From: Streptomyces xantholiticus | GTDB taxonomy: Bacteria; Actinomycetota; Actinomycetes; Streptomycetales; Streptomycetaceae | DNA: 64,000 nucleotides | Assembly (NCBI RefSeq): GCF_014651015.1 | Contig: NZ_BMWB01000011.1 | Span: 82,835 to 146,834 of the forward strand | Direction: 5' to 3' | Part shown: positions 17,290 through 26,189 of the stretch, in pieces | Numbering within the stretch: position 1 is the stretch's first letter | Layout of the letters: every line of letters starts with the position of its first letter | The notes under the pieces: model-generated | Database searches by the model: none | What the model was told of the DNA's origin: nothing | What the model saw: the letters and a program-made list of their open reading frames with translations, nothing else | Translations under genes and position numbers: made by a program

Positions 17290-18219
17290 ATGGCAGCCAC
17301 CACTTCCCCGGCCGTCCCTGCGGGCCGCGGCCCCTGGCAGCTCGCCCGCGCGGAACTGCGCCGGCGGACCTCCGTGAAGCTCTCCCTCGCCGTGGTCGCC
17401 CTCTTCGTCTTCATGGCGGCGGCCGCCCCGCTGCTCAGTTCGCTGAGCGGCTGGGGCCCCGACGAGTTCGACAAGAGCGCCGTCGACCCCTATCTCGGCG
17501 GGCAGCCCATCGGACCGCTCGGCGGCGTCTCGGCCGAGCACTGGCTCGGCGTCGAACCCGTCACCGGCCGCGACCTGTTCGCCCGGGTCGTGCACGGCGC
17601 TCAGGTCTCGCTGCTCATCGCCTTCGCCGCCACAGCCATCGTCGTCGTCACGGGTGTCGCGGCCGGGACCGCGGCCGGCTACTTCGGCGGCGGCACCGAC
17701 GCCGTGCTCTCCCGGCTGATGGACCTGACCATGTCCTTCCCTTCCCTCATCTTCATGATCGCCATGATGTCGGTGGCCCGTGACGTCAACCGGATCGTGC
17801 TGATGACCGCGGTCATCGGCCTCTTCGGCTGGCCCGGCATCGCCCGCGTCGTGCGCGGACAGACGCTCTCGCTCAAGCACCGCGAGTACGTCGACGCCGC
17901 CCGCGTCGGCGGCGCCGGTCCCTGGCGCATCCTCACCCGCGACATCCTGCCGGGCGTGGCGGGACCCGTCATCGCGTACACCACCCTGATCGTCCCCGGG
18001 ATGATCGCCACCGAGGCCGCCCTGAGCTATCTGGGCGTCGGCGTCCGCCCGCCCACCGCGTCCTGGGGGCAGATGATCGCCGAGAGCGTCTCCTTCTACG
18101 ACACGGATCCCATGTACTTCATCGTCCCGAGCACCTGCCTGTTCCTGACGGTGCTTGCCTTCACCCTGCTCGGCGACGCCCTGAGGGACATCCTCGACCC
18201 GAGGAGCGCCCGCGCATGA
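17290..18219 (+). CDS. peptide ABC transporter permease (OppC/DppC type)
   Basis: 309 residues with about six membrane segments and the DppC-type N-terminal extension. The EAA loop (EYVDAARVGGAGPWRIL) contacts the ATPases. The ATG at 17290 is 14 bp after the binding-protein stop with GAGGA 11 nt upstream. Its stop overlaps the next permease start (ATGA). Within this operon the C-type permease precedes the B-type permease. Confidence 0.92.
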   Translation: MAATTSPAVPAGRGPWQLARAELRRRTSVKLSLAVVALFVFMAAAAPLLSSLSGWGPDEFDKSAVDPYLGGQPIGPLGGVSAEHWLGVEPVTGRDLFARVVHGAQVSLLIAFAATAIVVVTGVAAGTAAGYFGGGTDAVLSRLMDLTMSFPSLIFMIAMMSVARDVNRIVLMTAVIGLFGWPGIARVVRGQTLSLKHREYVDAARVGGAGPWRILTRDILPGVAGPVIAYTTLIVPGMIATEAALSYLGVGVRPPTASWGQMIAESVSFYDTDPMYFIVPSTCLFLTVLAFTLLGDALRDILDPRSARA

Positions 18220-19202
18220 TCCTCTACACGCTGCGGCGGCTGGCCGCCGTCATCGGTGTGCTGACCGCCGTCGCCGCCGTCACCTTCACCATCTTCTACG
18301 TCCTTCCCTCCGACCCCGCAGCCGCGGCCTGCGGAAAGGCGTGCAGCGCCGAGCGACTGGCCGCGATCCGCGCCCACATGGGACTCGACCAGCCGCTGTG
18401 GCGGCAGTTCTGGGAGTTCGTCAGCGGCATCTTCACCGGCCGCACCACGGGCAGCGGCCAGTACGCCATGCGCTGCGGCTTCCCCTGTCTGGGCTACTCG
18501 TACGAGAACAGTGAGGCCGTCTGGGACCTGTTGACGGACCGCCTGCCCGTCTCCGCCTCGCTCGCGATCGGCGCCGCGGCGCTGTGGCTGGCACTCGGTC
18601 TGAGCGCCGGCACGGTCGCGGCCCTGCGCAAGGGCACCCTCACCGACCGGGTCCTGATGGTCGGTGCTGTCGGCGCGGCATCGCTGCCGGTCTACTTCAC
18701 CTCGATGATGCTGATCTACGGCGTCATCCGGGTGGCGGGCCTGCTCCCCTACCCCCAGTACGTGCCCTTCGGCGACGACCCGGTGGGATGGGCGTCGAAC
18801 CTCCTGCTGCCCTGGCTGGCCCTCGCCGTCCTCTACGCGGCCATGTATGCGCGCCAGAGCCGCAGTTCGATGATCGAGACGATGGCGGAGCCGTACATCC
18901 GCACCGCCCGCGCCAAGGGCCTCCCGCGCCGCACCGTCGTCGTCAAGCACGGTCTGCGGGCGGGCATGACGCCCGTCCTCACCCTCTTCGGCATGGACCT
19001 CGGCGGCCTGCTCGCCGGCGCGGTGATCACCGAGTCCATCTTCGGACTCCCCGGTGTCGGGCGGCTGTTCTACGGCGCCCTGTCCACCGGCGACCAGCCG
19101 GTGATCCTCGGCGTGACCCTTCTCGCGGCAGCCTTCATCGTCGTCGCCAACCTGGCCGTTGACCTGCTCTACGCCGTCGTCGACCCGCGAGTGAGGCTGT
19201 GA
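18216..19202 (+). CDS. peptide ABC transporter permease (OppB/DppB type)
   Basis: 328 residues with the OppB-type N-terminal helix and a long periplasm-side loop. This loop has an unusual Cys-containing stretch (CGKACS, then MRCGFPCLGYSYENSEAV). The EAA loop is IRTARAKGLPRRTVV. The start overlaps the preceding stop by 4 bp and the stop overlaps the next gene by 1 bp. It heterodimerises with the OppC-type permease. Confidence 0.92.
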   Translation: MILYTLRRLAAVIGVLTAVAAVTFTIFYVLPSDPAAAACGKACSAERLAAIRAHMGLDQPLWRQFWEFVSGIFTGRTTGSGQYAMRCGFPCLGYSYENSEAVWDLLTDRLPVSASLAIGAAALWLALGLSAGTVAALRKGTLTDRVLMVGAVGAASLPVYFTSMMLIYGVIRVAGLLPYPQYVPFGDDPVGWASNLLLPWLALAVLYAAMYARQSRSSMIETMAEPYIRTARAKGLPRRTVVVKHGLRAGMTPVLTLFGMDLGGLLAGAVITESIFGLPGVGRLFYGALSTGDQPVILGVTLLAAAFIVVANLAVDLLYAVVDPRVRL

Positions 19203-20230
19203 TGGCCGTCGAACCCCTGCTGTCCGTACGGGACCTGACCGTCACCTTCCCGACCGGCGACGGCCCGGTGCGCGCGGTCGACTCGCTCTCCTTCCGCGTC
19301 GAACGGGGACGGACCCTCGGCATCGTCGGCGAGTCCGGCTCCGGCAAGTCCGTGACCTCGATGGCGGTGATGGGCCTGCTCACCGGTGCCGAGGTCAGTG
19401 GCTCCATCACCCTGGAGGGCCGTGAACTGGTCGGACTCACCGAGCGCGAGCTGAACCGGCTGCGCGGCCGGAAGATGGCGATGATCTTCCAGGACCCGCT
19501 CTCCAGCCTGCACCCCTACTACACGGTGGGCGAGCAGATAGCCGAGCACCACCGGGTCCACTTCGGCTCCCGCCGCGCCGCCGCCCGGGCTCGCGCCGTC
19601 GAGATGCTCGCCGAGGTCGGGATTCCGGAACCGCGGCGCCGGGCCGGCGAGTACCCCCACCAGTTCTCCGGAGGGATGCGCCAGCGGGTGGTGATCGCCA
19701 TGGCGCTGGCGTGCGAACCGGACCTGCTCATCGCGGACGAGCCCACCACCGCTCTGGACGTGACCGTCCAGGCCCAGATCCTGGAACTGATCGCCCGGAT
19801 CCAGCAGGAGCGCTCCCTCGCCGTCGTCCTGATCACCCATGACCTCGGTGTCGTGGCACGCGTCGCCCACGACGTCCTGGTCATGTACGGCGGAAGGGTG
19901 GCCGAACAGGCCTCGGTGGAAGCCGTGTTCGCCGCCCCGGCCCACCCCTACACGCGGGGCCTGCTCGACTCCCTGCCCCGGCTCGACGACCCCGACGACG
20001 CCCCGTTGCGGGCGATCCCCGGCAACCCACCGTCGCTGCTCGCCCCGGCGCCCGGGTGCGCCTTCGCGCCGCGCTGTCCGCGGGCCGCCCTCGCAGGCGC
20101 CGAGGCGCTGGAGCGGTGCGAGCGGATCAGGCCCCGCCCGGCGGCCGTCGCGGGGCACACGGTTGCCTGCCATCTGCCGCTGGGCCCGACCGCGGCCCCG
20201 TACACCCCGCCCAGGGAGGCCACCCCATGA
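19202..20230 (+). CDS. peptide ABC transporter ATPase (OppD/DppD type)
   Basis: 342 residues: Walker A GESGSGKS, signature FSGGMRQRV, Walker B LLIADEPT, and the C-terminal oligopeptide/dipeptide extension (GCAFAPRCPRA with a later Cys). The ATG at 19202 shares its A with the preceding stop (TGATG); a GTG one codon earlier is also possible. The product pairs with the OppF-type ATPase to power import. Confidence 0.93.
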   Translation: MAVEPLLSVRDLTVTFPTGDGPVRAVDSLSFRVERGRTLGIVGESGSGKSVTSMAVMGLLTGAEVSGSITLEGRELVGLTERELNRLRGRKMAMIFQDPLSSLHPYYTVGEQIAEHHRVHFGSRRAAARARAVEMLAEVGIPEPRRRAGEYPHQFSGGMRQRVVIAMALACEPDLLIADEPTTALDVTVQAQILELIARIQQERSLAVVLITHDLGVVARVAHDVLVMYGGRVAEQASVEAVFAAPAHPYTRGLLDSLPRLDDPDDAPLRAIPGNPPSLLAPAPGCAFAPRCPRAALAGAEALERCERIRPRPAAVAGHTVACHLPLGPTAAPYTPPREATP

Positions 20231-21243
20231 CGCAGGACGACGCACCAGGTCCGGACCCCTCACGGCCCGGACCCGAACCTCTGCTGTCCGTACGGGACCT
20301 GAGCATGACGTTCCCCGGCGGGCGTGGCCGCTCGGCCCGCCCCGTGCGGGCCGTCGACAGAGTCGGCTTCGACGTGGCGAGGGGCGAGACCCTCGGGCTG
20401 GTCGGTGAGTCCGGCTGCGGAAAGTCCACCACGGGCCGGATGATCGTGCGCCTCCTCGAGCCGACCGGCGGCTCGGTCAGCTACGACGGCCGCGACATCA
20501 GCCATCTCTCCCAGCGCGAGCTGAGGCCGCTGCGGCGGGAGATACAGATGGTGTTCCAGGACCCGCACTCCTCCCTCAACCCGCGCCAGACCGTGGCCCG
20601 GATCATCTCCGATCCCCTTCTGGTGCAGGGCAGTACCGCCACTGACGCGCGCCGCCGGGCCACCGAACTGATAGAGCTCGTCGGGCTGATCCCCGAGCAC
20701 ATCGACCGCTACCCGCACGAGTTCTCCGGCGGCCAGGCCCAGCGCATCGGCATCGCCCGCGCACTGGCCACGAGCCCGCGGCTGATCGTCGCGGACGAAC
20801 CGGTCTCGGCGCTCGACGTCTCCGTGCAGGCCCAGATCGTCAACCTGATGGACCGTCTGCAGCGGGAGCTCTCTCTCGCCCACCTCTTCATCGCCCACGA
20901 CCTCTCGGTGGTCAAGCGAGTGTGCGACCGGGTCGCCGTGATGTACCTCGGCCGCATCGTCGAGATCGGCCCCAAGGAACGGGTGTACACCGCCCCCGCC
21001 CACCCCTATACGCGGTCCCTGCTGTCCGCCGTGCCGCTGCCCGATCCGGTCGGCGAGCGGGCCCGTGAGCGGATCACGCTGCTCGGGGATCCGCCGAGTC
21101 CGGCGTCTCCCCCGCCCGGCTGCACCTTCCACCCCCGCTGCCCCAAGACGCAGCGGATCTGCCGGACCGAGGCACCGGAACTCAGGGCCCCGGCACCCGG
21201 CGAGGCCCGTCAGGTGGCCTGCCACTTCCCCGAGGCCGTCTGA
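20227..21243 (+). CDS. peptide ABC transporter ATPase (OppF/DppF type)
   Basis: 338 residues: Walker A GESGCGKST, signature FSGGQAQRIG, Walker B LIVADEPV, and the C-terminal extension with GCTFHPRCPKTQRIC. It overlaps the OppD-type gene by 4 bp (ATGA). It is the last gene of the transporter operon and is followed by a strong hairpin. Confidence 0.93.
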   Translation: MTQDDAPGPDPSRPGPEPLLSVRDLSMTFPGGRGRSARPVRAVDRVGFDVARGETLGLVGESGCGKSTTGRMIVRLLEPTGGSVSYDGRDISHLSQRELRPLRREIQMVFQDPHSSLNPRQTVARIISDPLLVQGSTATDARRRATELIELVGLIPEHIDRYPHEFSGGQAQRIGIARALATSPRLIVADEPVSALDVSVQAQIVNLMDRLQRELSLAHLFIAHDLSVVKRVCDRVAVMYLGRIVEIGPKERVYTAPAHPYTRSLLSAVPLPDPVGERARERITLLGDPPSPASPPPGCTFHPRCPKTQRICRTEAPELRAPAPGEARQVACHFPEAV

Positions 21244-21256
21244 AACGGGCACGGCT

Positions 21257-21286
21257 GTGCCTCGGCCCCCTGGGGGTCCGAGGCAC
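21257..21286 (+). terminator. hairpin terminator after the transporter operon
   Basis: A perfect 9-bp stem (GTGCCTCGG / CCGAGGCAC) encloses a 12-nt loop, 13 bp after the OppF-type stop. It isolates the transporter from the collagenase gene, which therefore needs its own promoter. Confidence 0.75.
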
Positions 21287-21325
21287 GGAGTGATCGATCG
21301 CGATCCACGGCGCACATCTCTTTAC

Positions 21326-21361
21326 AGTGCCATTTCACATTACTACGTTACACATCACATG
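21326..21361. promoter_or_regulatory. tandem operator (site e) before the collagenase gene
   Basis: Minus-strand reads AATGTGAAATGGCACT (21326-21341) and CATGTGATGTGTAACG (21346-21361) repeat the two-copy, 20-bp-spaced layout of site d. Sixteen bp (ATTTCACATTACTAYG) and the following TTAC match site d with one change. It lies 94-129 bp upstream of the collagenase start, which puts collagenase in the same regulon. Confidence 0.68.
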
Positions 21362-21454
21362 GCGCTCAACTGCCGTTCGAATCAAGGCAGTTGGATCCCG
21401 AGAAGCTTTCCGCCACACAGCGCATCTCTTGCCACCTCCCACACAGGAGCCAAT

Positions 21455-23851
21455 GTGTTCCAGTCGAGAAACCCGCGCCGACCTCTGCGTGCGGCCCGGC
21501 GCACATCCCTGCGCGCGGTACTGCCCACCGCCGTGACGGCGCTCACGCTCTGCGTGACGGCCGTCCAGCCCGCCCAAGCGGCCGAACCCGCTCCCACCTC
21601 GCCCCTCACGCCCACCACCCCTTCGGCGATACGGCCGGCCTCCCCACCGGATTCCGCCGACAGGGTCGACCGCCTGGCCGAGGCCCCGGACCGCGCCGCC
21701 CGTCCGCTCCCGGCCCCCAGCGGCGTCAGCCGCGGCCGCGTCCCCGGCCCCCGCACCCCCGCGCAGAAGGGCAGGGCCGAGGCCGGCGTGCCGCGAGCCA
21801 CCCTCGGCGCGGCAGACGTGCCCTGCACCCTCGACGGCGTCACGGGCCTTTCCCCGAGCCGGTTCGCCGACTTCCTCGCCGACCCCGCCGTCACCGCCGA
21901 CGGCTGTCTGCGGTCGGTCCTGTGGGCCTGGGACCAGCGCCTCGTACCCGTCATGTCGGACGCGCACGTCCAGACCGTCTCCCGCCGCATCGCCGGCCTC
22001 GCCGCCTCCCACGACGGCAGGAACAGCAGCCATCTGCTGGAGATGTTCACGTATCTCCACGCCGTCGCGTACCACGACTTCTCGCGCGACGAGATCGACA
22101 TCACCGACACACCGACCTTGACCACCATGCGCCGTGGCGTCGCCGCCTTCGGTTCGGCGGCCCGCACCTTCGAAGCCACCCGCACCAACGCCGAGACCCT
22201 GCGCGAGGGGCTCTACGCGGCCTCGGCCCCCGGCCTGCGCCAGTACCAACTTCCACTGGTCAAGCGGGTGCTGGCCACCATGGACGCCCGGCACCCCGAC
22301 ACCGCCCAGGACACCTCGTGGGCCGGGGCCGCCCTCGCCGCGCTCAGCCTGAACTACCTCGGCGTCTACCCCGGCAACCAGGACACCGCCTTCCACGCCG
22401 CGGCGAAGGCCACCCCCTCCTACCGGGCCGCCTTCAGGGCCTCCGCCCGTCACGCGCACCTCAAGGACAGGCCCAACGCCTGGGTGGTGCGCGACGCGCT
22501 GAACGAGTACGGCCGCTTCGGTCAGATAGACGGACTCCGCAAGGAGACCGTCTCCGGCCTGGGCACCCTCCTGGGCGTCACGGCACGCACCTTCGGTGAC
22601 AGCAGCGAGCCCTGGGCCAAGGTCGCCACCTGGCTGGGCGTGTACGACGCCTGCGCCCCCTACCGCGTGTGCAAGTCCGACATCGAGAAGCGCCTCTTCC
22701 CGTACACCTACCTCTACGGCGTCGACGGCCTCGACCGCATCAGGGTCCGCACCGGCCTCGACCGGGCCACCGTCGACCAGCTGTACTACGCGAGCAAGCA
22801 GGTCAAGGCCCAGTTCCATCGCGTGGTCGGCAGTGAGGATCCTCTCGCGGGCGACCCCAACCCCGCTCTGAACATCGTCCTGTACTCCTCCCGCAAGGAG
22901 TACGAGATCTTCCATCCCCTCCTGACCGGCATGGGCACCGACAACGGCGGCATCTACATCGAGAAGGGCGCGACCTTCTACACGTACCAGCGCCGTGTGC
23001 CGCAGGACTCCTCACTGACCCTGGAGGAGCTGTTCCGCCACGAGTACGGTCACTACCTCAACGGCCGGTGGGCGGTGCCCGGCTTCTTCGGCGAGGGCCC
23101 CTGGTACGAGGGCGACCGCACCACGGCCATGGACGAGGGCACGGCGGAGTTCTTCGCCGGTGCCAGCCGCAGTGACGGCGTCAAGGTCCGCAAGTCGCTC
23201 GTCCAGGGCGTCATCGACGACACGGCGAACGGCGGACCGCGGATGAGCGTGGACCAGTTGCTGCACGCCACGTACGACGGCGACGGCTTCCGCTTCTACG
23301 ACTACGCGGGCACCTTCTTCGAGTTCCTGTGGACGCAGCACCCCTCACTGCTGCGGGAGATGTACCGCAGCCTGCGCGCCGACGACCCGGCGGCGTTCGA
23401 CGCCTGGCGCGACCGGCTCGGCAAGGACACGAGCCTGCAGAGCGCGTACGACGCCTTCCTCGACGCGCAGATCGCCCATGTCGACGACCTGTTCGTGCCG
23501 AACACCGGCTACGTCCCCCTGGACCAGCTGCGCAACGACTCCGCCGACGGGGCCCGCGCCTCCTTCGTCGCGACGACCGGCAGCATCCCCGCGTGCCACG
23601 GCAGCGGCACGGCAGAGCGGCCCCGGTTCGTCTGCACCGGCCGCATCACCGCCAACCTGACCGACGCGGGCGACGCCGACCTCGTCTTCAAGGACATGTC
23701 CGAGACGGTCGACCACTTCCTCCTCGACCGCGCCGCGGGCGGCGACAACAACCTGACGGACATGAACTGCTCGTTCGGCGACGTGGACATCTGGTCCGAC
23801 CGACGCGCGGGCACCTCCGACTACCTCTGCGAGGGACCCCTCCGCAGCTGA
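21455..23851 (+). CDS. secreted M9 family (microbial) collagenase
   Basis: 798 residues. AGGAG 5 nt before a GTG fixes the start at 21455. A long Arg-rich signal peptide ends at AQA-AEP. A Pro-rich spacer, an M9 N-terminal activator domain (about 95-340) and the M9 catalytic domain follow. The zinc site is HEYGH (His529, Glu530, His533) with Glu561 28 residues after the second His, the same spacing as clostridial collagenases. The C-terminal about 100 residues have paired Cys (IPACHG, FVCTG, MNCSFG, YLCEG), but I recognise no PKD or classical collagen-binding domain. It would cut native collagen into peptides for the adjacent importer. Confidence 0.93.
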   Translation: MFQSRNPRRPLRAARRTSLRAVLPTAVTALTLCVTAVQPAQAAEPAPTSPLTPTTPSAIRPASPPDSADRVDRLAEAPDRAARPLPAPSGVSRGRVPGPRTPAQKGRAEAGVPRATLGAADVPCTLDGVTGLSPSRFADFLADPAVTADGCLRSVLWAWDQRLVPVMSDAHVQTVSRRIAGLAASHDGRNSSHLLEMFTYLHAVAYHDFSRDEIDITDTPTLTTMRRGVAAFGSAARTFEATRTNAETLREGLYAASAPGLRQYQLPLVKRVLATMDARHPDTAQDTSWAGAALAALSLNYLGVYPGNQDTAFHAAAKATPSYRAAFRASARHAHLKDRPNAWVVRDALNEYGRFGQIDGLRKETVSGLGTLLGVTARTFGDSSEPWAKVATWLGVYDACAPYRVCKSDIEKRLFPYTYLYGVDGLDRIRVRTGLDRATVDQLYYASKQVKAQFHRVVGSEDPLAGDPNPALNIVLYSSRKEYEIFHPLLTGMGTDNGGIYIEKGATFYTYQRRVPQDSSLTLEELFRHEYGHYLNGRWAVPGFFGEGPWYEGDRTTAMDEGTAEFFAGASRSDGVKVRKSLVQGVIDDTANGGPRMSVDQLLHATYDGDGFRFYDYAGTFFEFLWTQHPSLLREMYRSLRADDPAAFDAWRDRLGKDTSLQSAYDAFLDAQIAHVDDLFVPNTGYVPLDQLRNDSADGARASFVATTGSIPACHGSGTAERPRFVCTGRITANLTDAGDADLVFKDMSETVDHFLLDRAAGGDNNLTDMNCSFGDVDIWSDRRAGTSDYLCEGPLRS

Positions 23852-24201
23852 CGCACCACGCGACCCCTGCGCGCCACCGCCCCCACACGGTGGCGCGCGG
23901 GCGACGATGCCTACTTCATCGACGTCCCCGGCCTGGTCGCGCCGTAGCCACGGGACGACGCAAGTCCTTCCGGGCACCGCAGTGCCGGGGCCCGGAAGGG
24001 GGTAGCCGTCACCATGCACCGGGCGCCGGCACGAAGCTGCTGCTCCCTGGCGGCGCCCACTGCCATTCACGGAAGAAGTACAGGCTCCGTGGTCACCCCG
24101 CTCACCGGCGCGGGGGGCTCGGCGTCCTGCGGCGTACGGCGCGATTATGGATCAGCAGCACAACTTCCCCTCGTGACGGCCACAATCGCTAGGGTTGTCC
24201 C
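23852..24201. other. intergenic region after the collagenase gene with two hairpins
   Basis: No convincing gene is seen. The first hairpin is 23869-23898 (11-bp perfect stem GCGCGCCACCG / CGGTGGCGCGC, 8-nt loop), 17 bp after the collagenase stop and probably its terminator. The second is 23966-23999 (10-bp stem CCTTCCGGGC / GCCCGGAAGG). The last 20 bp hold the putative promoter of the next gene. Confidence 0.6.
23869..23898 (+). terminator. hairpin terminator after the collagenase gene
   Basis: A perfect 11-bp GC-rich stem with an 8-nt loop starts 17 bp after the stop codon. It lacks a U-tract, as is common in Streptomyces. Confidence 0.65.
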
Positions 24202-24783
24202 ATGACCGCACTGCCCGACTGGATGCGCCCGCCGCGCGCGGAAGGCTGGTTCGCGGAGGACCTGGACCGCCTCCCCGAGGCACCACGCCACACCGAGCTC
24301 ATCGACGGAGCCCTCGTCTTCATGATGTCGCCACAGCGGTCCTGGCATGGCCGCCTCGTCACCGCCCTGACCACCACGCTCATGGCGCAGGCGCCGACTG
24401 GCTTCGAGGTCGAGCGGGAGATGACGATCCGCCTCGATGCCCGCAACCGCCCCGAGCCGGACCTCTTGCTGACGGACCTGCCCTATGACCCCGACCGCAC
24501 GTGGTACGCCCCGGAGGACGTGAAGCTCGTCGTGGAGGCCGTGTCCCCCGAGTCCGCCCACCGCGATCGCACAGTGAAACTTCGCAAGTACGCAGAGGCC
24601 GGCATCCCGCACTACTGGTGCATCGAGGACGAGGACGGGGCGCCCGTCGTCCACGTCTACGAGCTCGACGAACCCACCGGCGCCTACGCGCCCGCCGGTA
24701 TCTTCCGGGGCACCCTCCAGCGCCCGGTGCCCTTCGAGATCAGCCTCGATCTGGACAAGCTGAGCCCGCCTCGACGCACCTGA
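24202..24783 (+). CDS. Uma2-family restriction-endonuclease-fold protein
   Basis: 193 residues of the Uma2/DUF820 family, abundant in Streptomyces and cyanobacteria. The PD-(D/E)XK-like core is PEPDLLL, then KLVVEAVSPES and DRTVKLRKYAEAGIPHYW. The biological role of the family is unsettled. TAGGGT lies 6 nt before the ATG with no Shine-Dalgarno, indicating a leaderless transcript. The gene is single and convergent with ychF across a strong terminator. Confidence 0.85.
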   Translation: MTALPDWMRPPRAEGWFAEDLDRLPEAPRHTELIDGALVFMMSPQRSWHGRLVTALTTTLMAQAPTGFEVEREMTIRLDARNRPEPDLLLTDLPYDPDRTWYAPEDVKLVVEAVSPESAHRDRTVKLRKYAEAGIPHYWCIEDEDGAPVVHVYELDEPTGAYAPAGIFRGTLQRPVPFEISLDLDKLSPPRRT

Positions 24784-24813
24784 CACTCAGCACGAAGCCA
24801 GCACCGGAACGCC

Positions 24814-24847
24814 GAAGGGGTCGGACTCGTCAGAGTCCGACCCCTTC
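24814..24847. terminator. bidirectional hairpin terminator between uma2-like gene and ychF
   Basis: A perfect 15-bp stem (GAAGGGGTCGGACTC and its complement) with a GTCA loop sits between two convergent genes. Confidence 0.85.
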
Positions 24848-24893
24848 CGATCTGCATACTTGACGGATCACTTAGCAGAAAGTAAGCGTTCGC

Positions 24894-25982
24894 CTACACA
24901 TTGAACCGGAACTCCACCACGTCTCCGTCCTGCATCACGTAGTCCTTGCCCTCCATGCGCGCCTTGCCCTTCGCGCGGGCCTCGGCGACGGAGCCGGTCT
25001 CGACCAGGTCGGCGAAGGAGATGACCTCGGCCTTGATGAAGCCCTTCTGGAAGTCGGTGTGGATCACACCGGCCGCCTCGGGGGCGGTGGCGCCCTTCTT
25101 GATGGTCCAGGCGCGGGTCTCCTTGGGGCCTGCCGTGAGGTAGGTCTGGAGGCCGAGCGTGTTGAAGCCGACGTGGGCGAGGGTGGCGAGACCCGGCTCC
25201 TCGGCGCCGACGGACTGGAGGAGTTCCAGGGCGTCCTCCTCGTCGAGCTCGGCGAGGTCGGCCTCCAGCTTGGCGTTCAGGAAGATCGCCTCCGCGGGCG
25301 CGACCAGCGTGCGCTGCTCGTCCTTGAAGGTGTCGTCCGTCAGCTCGTCCTCGTCGACGTTGAAGACGTAGAGGAACGGCTTGGTGGTGAGCAGGTGCAG
25401 GTCGTGGAGGAGCTCGGCCTTCTCCGAGCCCTGGACGATGCCGTGCGCGAAGAGCGTGTCGCCCTTCTCGAGGATCTCCTTCGCCGCCTCCACGGCCGCG
25501 ACCTTGGGGGCCACGTCCTTCTTGATCCGCGACTCCTTCTGCAGACGCGGCAGGACCTTCTCGATGGTCTGGAGGTCCGCGAGGATCAGTTCGGTGTTGA
25601 TCGTCTCGATGTCGTCCTTGGGCGAGACCTTGCCGTCGACGTGCACGACGTTCTCGTCCTTGAAGGCGCGGATGACCTGGCAGATCGCGTCGGACTCACG
25701 GATGTTCGCCAGGAACTTGTTGCCCAGGCCCTCGCCCTCGCTCGCGCCGCGCACGATGCCGGCGATGTCGACGAAGTCGACCGTCGCGGGGAGGATGCGC
25801 TGCGAGCCGAAGATCCCCGCGAGCACGGCGAGGCGTGGGTCGGGAACCCCGACGACGCCCACGTTCGGCTCGATGGTGGCGAACGGGTAGTTGGCCGCCA
25901 GCACGTCGTTCTTGGTCAGGGCGTTGAACAGGGTCGACTTGCCGACATTCGGCAGACCGACGATTCCGATCGTGAGCGACAC
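24894..25982 (-). CDS. ychF: YchF/OLA1 redox-regulated ATPase
   Basis: 362 residues. The Obg-related GTPase-fold ATPase has P-loop GLPNVGKS, switch II DIAGIVRGASEGEGLGN and NVDE in place of the guanine-specific NKxD, the hallmark of ATP preference in YchF. A C-terminal TGS domain (about 275-362) ends in VEFRFNV. The start is a GTG at 25982 with AGGAAG 8 nt upstream. It is a conserved single-copy core gene. Confidence 0.95.
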   Translation of the reverse strand: MSLTIGIVGLPNVGKSTLFNALTKNDVLAANYPFATIEPNVGVVGVPDPRLAVLAGIFGSQRILPATVDFVDIAGIVRGASEGEGLGNKFLANIRESDAICQVIRAFKDENVVHVDGKVSPKDDIETINTELILADLQTIEKVLPRLQKESRIKKDVAPKVAAVEAAKEILEKGDTLFAHGIVQGSEKAELLHDLHLLTTKPFLYVFNVDEDELTDDTFKDEQRTLVAPAEAIFLNAKLEADLAELDEEDALELLQSVGAEEPGLATLAHVGFNTLGLQTYLTAGPKETRAWTIKKGATAPEAAGVIHTDFQKGFIKAEVISFADLVETGSVAEARAKGKARMEGKDYVMQDGDVVEFRFNV

Positions 25983-26189
25983 GTTGGCGACTTCCTGACG
26001 TGGAGAGTTTGGAGGATCGAGGACTGGCGGGAGGCCCCTCGCAGCCCGGGAGGGTGGGGCCGATCCACCAGTTTACGGGCGGCCCGAGCGGCCCTGCGAC
26101 GGCCGCCCGGGGTCGAACGCAGCGCCAAGGTCGTCCAAAGGGCGTGTCTAGTGCCGGTTTCGCACCTCCTCTCGACCTAGTTTGTCCGG

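Noticed and set aside
24202..24783. A transposase or restriction-modification gene
   Set aside because: Uma2/DUF820 proteins are usually solitary; there is no methylase, terminal repeat or transposase nearby.
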